Below are positions 26,067 to 33,899 of a DNA stretch of 64,000 nt, in pieces. How positions within the stretch are numbered: position 1 is the stretch's first letter; every line of letters begins with the position of its first letter. The stretch is from assembly GCF_003478035.1 (NCBI RefSeq), contig NZ_QUEP01000009.1, positions 62,421 to 126,420 of the forward strand, given 5' to 3'. The stretch comes from Clostridium sp. OF03-18AA. GTDB taxonomy: Bacteria; Bacillota; Clostridia; Lachnospirales; Lachnospiraceae. The notes beneath the pieces were generated by a model, which did no database searches, had not been told where the DNA came from, and was given only the letters and a program-made list of their open reading frames with translations. The position numbers were made by a program, and so were the translations under genes.

Positions 26067-27420
26067 TAAAGAATTTCTTGGGACAGAGCCGATCGGAAAA
26101 CTCCTCTTTAAGCTTGCCGTTCCATCTGTCATCGCACAGATCGTCAACATGCTGTACAATATCGTTGACCGGATCTACATTGGACATATCCCGGGAAGCG
26201 GAAGTCTCGCCCTGACCGGTGTCGGTGTCTGCCTGCCGATCATCATGGTGGTCTCCGCCTTCGCGGCCCTCGTAGGCTCCGGCGGTGCGCCGAGAGCGTC
26301 GATCTTTATGGGAAAAGATGATATGGACTCTGCGGAGAAGATTCTCAGCGGCTGTTTTACGGTTCAGATCATCATTTCTGCGATCCTGACAGCAGTCTTA
26401 CTGTTGTTTGGCCGCTCTATGCTCTTGACTTTTGGAGCCAGTGAAAACACCATCGACTATGCCGTTGATTACATGAGTATTTACGCTGTCGGAACGATCT
26501 TTGTCCAGATGACGTTAGGCATGAACATGTTCATCACGGCCCAGGGATTTTCAAAGACCAGTATGCTGACGGTTACCATCGGAGCTGTCTGCAACATCAT
26601 TTTGGACCCGATCTTTATCTTCGGGTTTGGCATGGGCGTAAAGGGTGCGGCTCTCGCGACGATCATCTCTCAGGCGGTATCCTGCGGATGGGTTCTCGCG
26701 TTCCTGACCGGAAAGAAGACCTTCTTACGGATCAAAAAGGAGTATTTAAAGCCGGTTCCATCTATCGTTTTTCCGTGTCTTGCGCTGGGACTTTCCACAT
26801 TTGTGATGCAGTCCAGTGAGAGCGTCATCTCCGTATGCTTTAACTCTTCCCTGTTAAAATACGGTGGAGATCTGGCGGTCGGTGCCATGACGATCCTTAC
26901 AAGTACGATGCAGTTCGCGATGCTGCCGCTTCAGGGAATCGGACAGGGCGCACAGCCGATCATGAGCTATAACTACGGAGCGAGAAATATCGACCGTATG
27001 AAGAAGACATTCAAGCTCCATCTCGTGATCTCCCTGATCTATTCCACGTTGTTCTGGCTCTTTGTCCAGCTTTTCCCGGCAACCTTCGCGGGAATCTTCA
27101 GCTCCGATCCAGAACTCGTTTCCTTCACTGCAGGCGCTCTGCGGATCTACTGCGGTGCGATGTTCCTCTTTGGAATCCAGCTCGCCTGCCAGATGACCTT
27201 CGTTGCCATCGGATATGCGGTATGCTCGATCATCGTGGCAGTTGTGCGTAAATTTGTGCTTCTGCTTCCGTTAATCTTCATTGTTCCGATGTTCATCAGC
27301 AATAAAACGATGGGCGTCTACATGGCGGAGCCGATCGCAGATGCGATCGCAGTGACATTCACGGCGATTTTGTTCTCAATCCAGTTCAGGAAAGCACTCA
27401 GAAAGCTGGAGAAAGCGTGA
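26056..27420 (+). CDS. MATE family efflux transporter (MarR-linked)
   Basis: A 454-residue MATE transporter of the MepA-like group: MLYNIVDRIYIGHIPG near residue 30 and the GAQPIMSYNYGA loop near 295 are characteristic. Twelve hydrophobic segments are visible. It is co-transcribed with and translationally coupled to marR, so expression is probably inducible by a pump substrate. The substrate is unknown; MepA relatives export cationic dyes and antibiotics. Confidence 0.93.
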   Translation: MNNSKEFLGTEPIGKLLFKLAVPSVIAQIVNMLYNIVDRIYIGHIPGSGSLALTGVGVCLPIIMVVSAFAALVGSGGAPRASIFMGKDDMDSAEKILSGCFTVQIIISAILTAVLLLFGRSMLLTFGASENTIDYAVDYMSIYAVGTIFVQMTLGMNMFITAQGFSKTSMLTVTIGAVCNIILDPIFIFGFGMGVKGAALATIISQAVSCGWVLAFLTGKKTFLRIKKEYLKPVPSIVFPCLALGLSTFVMQSSESVISVCFNSSLLKYGGDLAVGAMTILTSTMQFAMLPLQGIGQGAQPIMSYNYGARNIDRMKKTFKLHLVISLIYSTLFWLFVQLFPATFAGIFSSDPELVSFTAGALRIYCGAMFLFGIQLACQMTFVAIGYAVCSIIVAVVRKFVLLLPLIFIVPMFISNKTMGVYMAEPIADAIAVTFTAILFSIQFRKALRKLEKA

Positions 27421-27435
27421 TAAAAATTATATAAT

Positions 27436-27503
27436 AAAAATCCGGTAATCAGAGATAACCGCAATGTATGGCTGCGTGATATTCTGATTACCGGATTTTT
27501 GTA
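27436..27503. terminator. Bidirectional terminator
   Basis: TCCGGTAATCAGA pairs with TCTGATTACCGGA, with AAAAA on the left and TTTTT on the right, so it can end both the rightward MATE transcript and the leftward dehydratase operon. Confidence 0.9.
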
Positions 27504-27563
27504 TTTCAATGGGATGATACCGACAGATGCTCGATTTGCTTACAGTTGTCGACGCGTTTTTTC

Positions 27564-28808
27564 CTATTCCGGACAAACGATCTTACCGGCCACTGCACAT
27601 GCCGCAGCCGTTCTCGGGGAGGCGAGATAGATCTGGACTTTGGATGTTCCCATTCGTCCAAGGAAGTTACGGTTGTTGGTAGCGACAACACGTTCACCGT
27701 CTGTCAGGATGCCGCCTGCGCGTCCGCAGCAGAGACCGCAGCCCGGATGGGTGATCATAGCACCTGACTCGGCCAGTGTCTCAAGGATTCCAAGGTCAGC
27801 GGCCTGTCTGTAGATCTTTCGGCTGGCAGGAGTCACGATGAGCTTTACAAATTTCGCGACTTTCTTTCCTTTTAAGACTTCCGCAGCCGCAGCCAGATCC
27901 TCAAGCCGTCCGTTTGTGCAGGAACCGATGAATACCTGATCGATCTCTGTGCCCTCAAGTTCGCTGACATTGCGGATCTTGTCGACCTGGGACGGACATG
28001 CCATAACCGGAACGAAGTCCTCGGCGTTGTATTCCATCACGCGGCAGTAATTTGCGTCCGGATCGCCGAAAAGACTCTTCTGATAGTCATTTAATGTCAC
28101 ATCACAGTACTCCGCTGTCTTCTCGTCCGGTGTGAACAGAGCGCACTTTGCGCCGGCCTCGATAGCCATATTGGAGATCGTCATACGGCTTGCGACTGTC
28201 ATGCTCTCCACTGCGCTTCCGGAGAACTCCAGAGCCTTATAAGTAGCGCCGTCTGCGCCGAGATCACCGATGAGACGGAGAATTACGTCCTTGGACATAA
28301 CATTCTCCGGCAGTTTTCCGTTGATGATGACTTTGATGGTCTCCGGCACACGGATCCACATGGTTCCGGTTCCCAGGATGCTGGCCATCTCCGTATATCC
28401 GATTCCGGAGGAGAATGCGCCGACACAGCCGTAGGTCGTTGTGTGGCTGTCTGTACCGAAGGCAACATCGCCCGGTTTTACATATCCGGCTTCTGTCATT
28501 AACTGGTGGCAGATTCCGTCGCTTCTGTGGACGTGGGTCATGCCGTATTTTGCGGCAAACGCATCGCCGACATGGAAATGTCTTGTATCGTCAAGCTGGC
28601 TTGCCGGAACAAGGTGGTCGTAGATCAGAACGACCTTATCCGGATCCCACAGCTTTTCAAAGCCCATTTCTTTAAATTTCTCCGCCACGAACGGAATAAA
28701 AATGTCGTGGATCATGACGCGGTCAACATTTACGGTCACGATATCGCCAGGCTTTACGGACCTGCCGGTGTTATGTTCAACGATCTTCTCAATTACAGTC
28801 TTTCCCAT
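27564..28808 (-). CDS. Aconitase/isopropylmalate dehydratase-family large subunit (pair 2)
   Basis: A 414-residue large subunit of the two-subunit (archaeal-type) isopropylmalate/homoaconitate family. Cluster ligands appear as GSCTNGR near 290 and HPGCGLCCG near 350. GGAGGAAAACGAA before the codon at 28808 fixes the start; an in-frame ATG 30 bases upstream has no site. It pairs with the small subunit just upstream (16-bp gap). It dehydrates and rehydrates a 2- or 3-hydroxy-tricarboxylate-like acid. The first pair at 29642-31379 is a diverged paralogue, so at most one is likely to be the leucine enzyme; the other may act on homologous acids such as citrate, citramalate or homocitrate. Confidence 0.88.
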   Translation of the reverse strand: MGKTVIEKIVEHNTGRSVKPGDIVTVNVDRVMIHDIFIPFVAEKFKEMGFEKLWDPDKVVLIYDHLVPASQLDDTRHFHVGDAFAAKYGMTHVHRSDGICHQLMTEAGYVKPGDVAFGTDSHTTTYGCVGAFSSGIGYTEMASILGTGTMWIRVPETIKVIINGKLPENVMSKDVILRLIGDLGADGATYKALEFSGSAVESMTVASRMTISNMAIEAGAKCALFTPDEKTAEYCDVTLNDYQKSLFGDPDANYCRVMEYNAEDFVPVMACPSQVDKIRNVSELEGTEIDQVFIGSCTNGRLEDLAAAAEVLKGKKVAKFVKLIVTPASRKIYRQAADLGILETLAESGAMITHPGCGLCCGRAGGILTDGERVVATNNRNFLGRMGTSKVQIYLASPRTAAACAVAGKIVCPE

Positions 28809-28824
28809 TTCGTTTTCCTCCCGT

Positions 28825-29316
28825 TCAGTCCAAACCATTCAGCTTGCGCATGGCCTTGACAAGGCCGCCTGCGCGGATAATGTCCATCAGATTCTCAGGA
28901 AGAGACGCAATCGGGTACTCTTTTCCGTTGTAGTCGATGTGCTCGTTCATCACAACGGATACGGTATCGCCCTCTTTGATGTCATCGTAGAGTGTCGGCT
29001 GTTCGATGAGGAGCAGGCCGTTGTTGATGGAGTTGCGGAAGAAGATCCTCGCGAAGGATTTCGCGATCACGCACTGGATTCCCAACGCTTTGATGATCTC
29101 CGGTGCCTGTTCTCTGGAAGAACCGCAGCCGAAGTTTTTTCCGGCAACGATGATGTCACCGGGTTTGATCTGGGCAGCCAGCTCCGGGCGGAGCGGGGAA
29201 AATCCATACTGTTTCATATCGTCAATGGTCTTTAATGCAAGGTACTCGGTCGGGATGATGATATCGGTGTCGATGTCATCGCCCAGGACCCAGACCTTTC
29301 CAGTCATTTTTTCCAT
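28825..29316 (-). CDS. Aconitase/isopropylmalate dehydratase-family small subunit (pair 2)
   Basis: A 163-residue swivel-domain subunit. The DDIDTDIIIPTEYL region near residues 12-26 and GKNFGCGSSREQAPE near 57 are diagnostic. The loop after DTD, which contributes to substrate choice in this family, reads YLAL here against YLLL in the paralogue. GAGGATATTTAC precedes the start. It is upstream of and co-transcribed with its large subunit. A 325-bp gap holding a 133-bp repeat and a hairpin separates it from pair 1. Confidence 0.88.
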   Translation of the reverse strand: MEKMTGKVWVLGDDIDTDIIIPTEYLALKTIDDMKQYGFSPLRPELAAQIKPGDIIVAGKNFGCGSSREQAPEIIKALGIQCVIAKSFARIFFRNSINNGLLLIEQPTLYDDIKEGDTVSVVMNEHIDYNGKEYPIASLPENLMDIIRAGGLVKAMRKLNGLD

Positions 29317-29410
29317 GTAAATATCCTCGATTTCTATACAAATATAGTGATCATATTCAAAGATGCATATTGCCGTATCATTCTGGCAAATACCAATAAG
29401 TAATTTATCC

Positions 29411-29543
29411 GTAACTGTTCAGTAGGTCTGCGCACTTGCTGCGCTGACCGTAAGAAAACATAGGCTGGAAGGCAAAAATCCCATCAGCGAAGCTGATCTG
29501 GAATGGATTTTTGCACGTAACTATGAAGGTACTGAATAGTTAC
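29411..29543 (+). repeat. 133-bp repeat family, copy B (full length)
   Basis: Same length as copy A with no gaps, about 85% identical by eye. Ends GTAACTGTTCAGTA / TACTGAATAGTTAC (one mismatch). The central hairpin is ATCAGC-GAA-GCTGAT against ATCGGC-ATA-GCCGAT in copy A: the stem difference is paired (G-C to A-T), which suggests the fold is kept. It sits between the two dehydratase gene pairs. Confidence 0.9.
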
Positions 29544-29579
29544 ATTTATTCTATGTATAGGGGCATTACTGGTGGAACG

Positions 29580-29614
29580 ACACTTCTGCCTGTATAAAAA
29601 TACAGGCAGAAGTG
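29580..29614 (-). terminator. Perfect stem-loop after leuC-type gene
   Basis: ACTTCTGCCTGTAT / ATACAGGCAGAAGT with a four-base loop, 14 bp perfect stem. No T-run follows on either strand, so it may be an RNA-stability or processing hairpin rather than a terminator. Confidence 0.5.
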
Positions 29615-29641
29615 AAAATAGTCTTTACAAATCTGTGCAGA

Positions 29642-30892
29642 TTATAAATCACTTGCTAATGCAATTTCTCCCTTAATAGCAGACGCCGTAACCGTCGCTG
29701 CGGATCCAAGATATACCTTGGAGCTCGGATGACCTGCGCGGCCCTTGAAGTTTCTCGTACCGGTGCTGATCAGGACTTCGTTCTCGCCGATAACACCCTG
29801 GCAGCTGCCCCAGCATACGCTGCAGTTCGGGTTCATAACAATTGCACCGGCTTCCATAAAGATGTCGATCAGGCCTTCCTTCAGTGCCTGGAGATAGACA
29901 GTCTGGCTTGCCGGAACCACAAGGAAACGAACTTTTTCAGCGACTTTCTTTCCTTTAATAATAGAAGCGCCGACTCTCAGATCCTCGATACGTCCGTTGT
30001 TGCAGGAACCTAAGAATGCCTCGTCGATCTTCACGCCGCGGACTTCCTCAGCCGGAACAAGGTTGTCAACGAAGTCTGGTTTTGCCACTACCGGACGGAT
30101 CTTGGAGAGGTCAAAGGTATATTTTCTCGCGTATACAGCATCCGGATCGCTCTTAAAGAGTGCCTTCGGCTTTCTTCCGTGAGCTTCCAGATATTCGATG
30201 GCTTTCTCGTCCGGCTCAAAGATACCGGTCTTTGCACCTGCCTCAACAGCCATGTTGCAGAGGACCATACGCTCACTGATGCTTAATGTCTTAGCGCCCT
30301 CGCCTGTGAACTCCATAACCTGGTAGTTGCAGCCGTTTGCGCCGATGGTGCCGATGATGGTTAAGATCAGGTCTCTCGCGTAAACGCCTTCCGGCAGCTT
30401 TCCGACGAGGTTGAATTTTACAGTCTCCGGAACGAGAACCCAGGATTTGCCTGTCACCATGCCGTAGAGAAGGTCGGTACAGCCAACGCCGGTACCGAAG
30501 GCACCGAGAGCGCCGTAAGAGCAGGTATGGCTGTCAGCACCGAAGATCAGCTCGCCCGGGCAGACATAATGTTCCATCATAACCTGGTGGCAGACGCCTT
30601 TTCCCTCCCAGAAATCAATGTTGTTTTCCTTCGCGAAGTCGCGCATCTTCTTCTGGGATGCCGCTGTCTTCGGGCAGTCGGACGGAACATTGTGGTCTAC
30701 AATGAATACCATCTTCTTTGTGTCCGCGATATGCGGATGTTTTAATTTATTGCGGTACATGTCAACGGTCAGATGGGTAGTTCCGTCGTTACTCATCATA
30801 CGGTCTAATGTTACAGTATGGATATCTCCCGGTTTTACGTAGTCAACTCCGGCTGCCGCCGCAATGATCTTTTCTGCAATCGTCATTCCCAT
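29642..30892 (-). CDS. leuC: 3-Isopropylmalate dehydratase-family large subunit (pair 1)
   Basis: A 416-residue two-subunit-type large chain. Cluster ligands are in GSCNNGRIEDL near 292 and NPNCSVCWG near 352. GAGGAGG lies 9 bp before the codon at 30892 (MGMTIAEK), which I take as the start over an in-frame ATG 18 bases upstream. Paired with the small subunit 4 bp upstream. The expected reaction is 2-isopropylmalate to 3-isopropylmalate in leucine synthesis, but no leuA or leuB is nearby and a paralogous pair follows, so the symbol is tentative. Confidence 0.82.
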   Translation of the reverse strand: MGMTIAEKIIAAAAGVDYVKPGDIHTVTLDRMMSNDGTTHLTVDMYRNKLKHPHIADTKKMVFIVDHNVPSDCPKTAASQKKMRDFAKENNIDFWEGKGVCHQVMMEHYVCPGELIFGADSHTCSYGALGAFGTGVGCTDLLYGMVTGKSWVLVPETVKFNLVGKLPEGVYARDLILTIIGTIGANGCNYQVMEFTGEGAKTLSISERMVLCNMAVEAGAKTGIFEPDEKAIEYLEAHGRKPKALFKSDPDAVYARKYTFDLSKIRPVVAKPDFVDNLVPAEEVRGVKIDEAFLGSCNNGRIEDLRVGASIIKGKKVAEKVRFLVVPASQTVYLQALKEGLIDIFMEAGAIVMNPNCSVCWGSCQGVIGENEVLISTGTRNFKGRAGHPSSKVYLGSAATVTASAIKGEIALASDL

Positions 30893-30896
30893 TGTC

Positions 30897-31379
30897 TTAG
30901 TCCTCCTCACGGTTTAAAGAAGCGATCAGTCCGCCCTGATTTAAGATGTTCTGCATGTATTCCGGCAGCTTTGTGCAGGAATATGTCTTTCCGTTTGCGT
31001 GGGCAGTTCCGTCAGACATGGAAAGTTCCATGGTGTCGCCGGTCTTTACATCATCCGGCAGGTCTTTACAGACGATGACCGGAAGTCCGATGTTGATGGC
31101 ATTTCTGTAGAAGATCCTCGCGAAGGATTTCGCAACAACAGCCTGTACGCCGAGAGCTTTTAAGACGCCCGGTGCCTGTTCTCTGGAAGAACCGCAGCCG
31201 AAGTTCTCGCCGCCGACAACAAAATCACCAGGTTTTACTTTTTTCGGGAAATCCGGGTCAAGAGACTCGAATGTGTGCTCTTTCATCTCTTCCAGATTTG
31301 GTAAGAGCAGATACTGGGATGCAATGATCTGATCGGTATCAAGGTCATTATGAAATTTAAAGATCGTTCCTTCTGCCAT
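30897..31379 (-). CDS. leuD: 3-Isopropylmalate dehydratase-family small subunit (pair 1)
   Basis: A 160-residue swivel subunit: NDLDTDQIIASQYLLLPN near residues 10-27 and GGENFGCGSSREQAPG near 57. It is the first gene of the leftward four-gene cluster. AAGGAACATATAAAGTC precedes the start. Promoter and CcpC-like palindrome lie 100-160 bp upstream. The same caution on leucine specificity applies as for its partner. Confidence 0.82.
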   Translation of the reverse strand: MAEGTIFKFHNDLDTDQIIASQYLLLPNLEEMKEHTFESLDPDFPKKVKPGDFVVGGENFGCGSSREQAPGVLKALGVQAVVAKSFARIFYRNAINIGLPVIVCKDLPDDVKTGDTMELSMSDGTAHANGKTYSCTKLPEYMQNILNQGGLIASLNREED

Positions 31380-31480
31380 GACTTTATATGTTCCTTTCTT
31401 ATCTAAGAAATATTAAAAGACAGCTGCAAAAATTCAGACCGTCAGCCGCCTTAACAGTTCATGAATTCTTTCGTTTCCTC

Positions 31481-31546
31481 ATTATAGCATAGGATTAGGC
31501 ATAAATAAAATGGCGCGTATTGATATGGCACATAACTTAAAGTTAT
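31481..31546 (-). promoter_or_regulatory. Leftward promoter with CcpC-like operator
   Basis: On the minus strand a TATAAT lies at 31481-31486 (no good -35). Upstream, at 31532-31546, is ATAACTT-A-AAGTTAT, which fits ATAA-N7-TTAT and the LysR T-N11-A rule and is centred near -65 to the inferred start. B. subtilis CcpC, a LysR regulator of aconitase, uses an ATAA-N7-TTAT site at about -66. No LysR gene is in the window. The rest of 31380-31694 shows nothing else. Confidence 0.5.
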
Positions 31547-31694
31547 AAAATTATGATGCTTTCCAACGCCGGGAAAAGGCCATAAAAATTGCTGCAGTTA
31601 AACTCTGTATTTGAACGGACATGACAGCTGTATTTTTACACTGCCGGTCGGATCATCACGGAAAACTGCAGCAAAAATGGAACTTATCGGTTTA

Positions 31695-32315
31695 TTACAG
31701 CTTTAAAACCGCTGTCTGCGGTCTCGTCTCAGTCGTCAGCACCAGTGTGGTGGAATCGTACTCCACTACATTCCGGCAGAGTCCCGTAAATTCCTCGAGA
31801 CGTCCGATCACCGGATAGCCAAAGTGGTCGGAGCGGTAATGCATCGGGATCACAACGCGGGGAGCGAGGTCATCTGCCAGAGCTTTTGCCTGAACAGCGT
31901 CGATGGTGTAGTAGCCGCCGACCGGGATCAGGATCGCGTCGAGATGCTTTAACAGATCCTTTTGTTCTCTGATAAGAGGACATCCGATATCACCCATATG
32001 GGCAATTTTAAGCCCGTCTGATTCTAAAATGTGGATCCGGTTTGGTCCGCGGAGGGCTCCCTGTTCCGGGTCATGCCAGGTGTCAATTTTCGTGATGGAA
32101 AACGGGTTCTTTGTCCCGCTGTGCTTTAAGGTCACTGCGTCCGTGTACCCGTGGTCACCATGTTCGTGGCTGCAGAGTACCATGTCTGCGGTGAGGGAAA
32201 GCGGCGCGAGTCCCGGTACCGTATTTGGGCCATATGGATCAAAAACAATGGAAAACCCATCTTTTTCAACGGTAAAACAGGAATGACCATTCCAGGTGAT
32301 AGAAATAGAATTCAT
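31695..32315 (-). CDS. MBL-fold metal-dependent hydrolase
   Basis: A 206-residue metallo-beta-lactamase-fold protein of the UPF0173/YtkL-like group. The metal motif is SHEHGDHGYTD near residues 48-58; further ligands are HMGDIG near 117 and the final PMHYRSDHFG near 157. Cytoplasmic, no signal peptide. GAGAGGAGGACATAATT precedes the start. The substrate is not known for this group. It runs toward the leuD promoter and has its own transcription unit. Confidence 0.87.
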   Translation of the reverse strand: MNSISITWNGHSCFTVEKDGFSIVFDPYGPNTVPGLAPLSLTADMVLCSHEHGDHGYTDAVTLKHSGTKNPFSITKIDTWHDPEQGALRGPNRIHILESDGLKIAHMGDIGCPLIREQKDLLKHLDAILIPVGGYYTIDAVQAKALADDLAPRVVIPMHYRSDHFGYPVIGRLEEFTGLCRNVVEYDSTTLVLTTETRPQTAVLKL

Positions 32316-32449
32316 AATTATGTCCTCCTCTCGAGCAGTTAGAAATGATTGAGCAGATGACTATATTTTATCATGAAACGCAAGGAGATTCAATGGACGA
32401 AAAGCAAGGTCCCACCTGTGCCAGAGTGGGAAATTTATGTGATCAGTGC

Positions 32450-32479
32450 TTGAGAAATCAGGAGCAGCCGCGGTATAAT
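32450..32479 (+). promoter_or_regulatory. Promoter of M20 amidohydrolase gene
   Basis: TTGAGA, 18 bp, TATAAT. Confidence 0.5.
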
Positions 32480-32517
32480 AGTGGATATAATATCGGGCAT
32501 AACAGGAGGAAATGGCG

Positions 32518-33660
32518 ATGGATCTTACACAGGTAAAGCACGAGATTGAAACATTGGCGGAGAAACACCGGGATGAGTTTGAGGTTGTCAGTGCATACAT
32601 ATTTGCTCATCCGGAGTTGGCATACCATGAAACGCTGGCGCAGGATCAGCTATGCGGGCTGCTGGAAAAGCATGGCTTTAAAGTACAGCGGGGAGCCGGC
32701 TCTCTGGAGACCGCATTTGTGGCGGAATACCGGAGCGGAAAGCCGGGAATGACTTTTGCCTTTATGTGCGAGTACGACGCGCTCCCTGAAATTGGACATG
32801 CATGCGGACACAATCTGATCGGCACCAGCGGAGCCGGAGCCGGTGTGATATTAAAAGAGATCATGGAAAAATATGGGATCGGCGGAACCCTGAAGGTTCT
32901 TGGAACACCGGCAGAGGAAAACGGAAGCGGAAAGATCACGATGCTGGACGAAGGAATCTTCGATGGTGTGGATATGGCGCTGATCATGCATCCGAGTGAT
33001 ATGTCCATGGCAGATGATATCTCATTTGCAGCCGTAAATAAGACATATACCTTCACCGGAAAACCGGCACATACCGCAGCGTGCCCGTGGATGGGGGCCA
33101 GTGCATTAAACGGAGTTCTCCAGATGTTCCATGCGGTAGATTCCCAGAGACTTCATTTTAAGGATTACACGAGGGTTCATGGAATTATCCTGGAGGGCGG
33201 AACCGTTGTGAATATTGTTCCGGAGAAAGCTGTATGCCGGTTTAATATCCGGGCATTAGACGCAGGCTATTTAGAAGAAGTGATCGCAGTCATTGACCGC
33301 TGCGCAAAGGGTGCGGCGATTTGCGCCGGTGTAGAGGTTGAGATCAAACAGGACGGTTATCTCATCAAGGATGTGCGCAACAACCGGGAACTTGTGACAG
33401 CAGTGGAAAAGAACATGGATTTCATTGGAGAACATCATATCCCTCGCGATCTGACTCAGGGAATCGGTTCCACGGATGTCGGCAATGTAACTCAGGCACT
33501 CCCTGCAGCCCAGTTCTATATCGGTGTGGGCGAAGGATTAGGAACCCATACAGCAGCATTTGCGGACGCTGCAGGAGGCGAAGCAGGAAGACGTGCTCTC
33601 ACTGCCGCAGTAAAGGTGCTGGCAATGACAGGACTTGATATGATGTCCGGCCGATCATAA
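32518..33660 (+). CDS. M20 family amidohydrolase (AbgB-like)
   Basis: A 380-residue M20D-type peptidase/amidohydrolase. Metal-site features: CEYDALPEIGHACGHN near 85-100, the catalytic EE in GTPAEENGSGK near 128, and H in IMHPSDMS near 155; the dimerisation domain begins near NKTYTFTGKPAHTA. This group cleaves amide bonds of folate fragments (p-aminobenzoyl-glutamate), acyl amino acids or dipeptides. The ATG at 32518 is preferred because AGGAGG is 8 bp upstream; the ATG at 32512 is only 2 bp from it. Monocistronic. Confidence 0.9.
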   Translation: MDLTQVKHEIETLAEKHRDEFEVVSAYIFAHPELAYHETLAQDQLCGLLEKHGFKVQRGAGSLETAFVAEYRSGKPGMTFAFMCEYDALPEIGHACGHNLIGTSGAGAGVILKEIMEKYGIGGTLKVLGTPAEENGSGKITMLDEGIFDGVDMALIMHPSDMSMADDISFAAVNKTYTFTGKPAHTAACPWMGASALNGVLQMFHAVDSQRLHFKDYTRVHGIILEGGTVVNIVPEKAVCRFNIRALDAGYLEEVIAVIDRCAKGAAICAGVEVEIKQDGYLIKDVRNNRELVTAVEKNMDFIGEHHIPRDLTQGIGSTDVGNVTQALPAAQFYIGVGEGLGTHTAAFADAAGGEAGRRALTAAVKVLAMTGLDMMSGRS

Positions 33661-33746
33661 AAAATAACAAAGCATGAAGGTGGTTGTTCATGCGACCAGG
33701 ACGAAGATGAAAGAAATCTAAGGAAACTAAAGAAATTGACAGAAAT

Positions 33747-33795
33747 AAAAATCTCTGCCCGGACACGTCGAGGTGTGTCCAGACAGAGATTTTTT
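33747..33795 (+). terminator. Rho-independent terminator
   Basis: AAAATCTCTG / CAGAGATTTT enclosing a GGACAC-containing inner stem, followed by TTTTTT. It ends the M20 transcript. Confidence 0.88.
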
Positions 33796-33850
33796 GTGCA
33801 CTGTGCGAAAATATAGATTGTCGCAAACGACCGCGCGAGATGCGAGTAAC

Positions 33851-33885
33851 AAAAAACGGACACAGAATAGATATTTCTGTGTCCG
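33851..33885 (-). terminator. Terminator of the two-component operon
   Basis: On the minus strand CGGACACAGAA / TTCTGTGTCCG is followed by TTTTTT. It lies 15 bp after the histidine kinase stop. Confidence 0.9.
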
Positions 33886-33899
33886 GATGTTTGGCTGTA

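Noticed and set aside
29580..29614. Intrinsic terminator between the two dehydratase pairs
   Set aside because: The stem is perfect but has no T-run on either strand; kept only as a hairpin, so both pairs may be co-transcribed.
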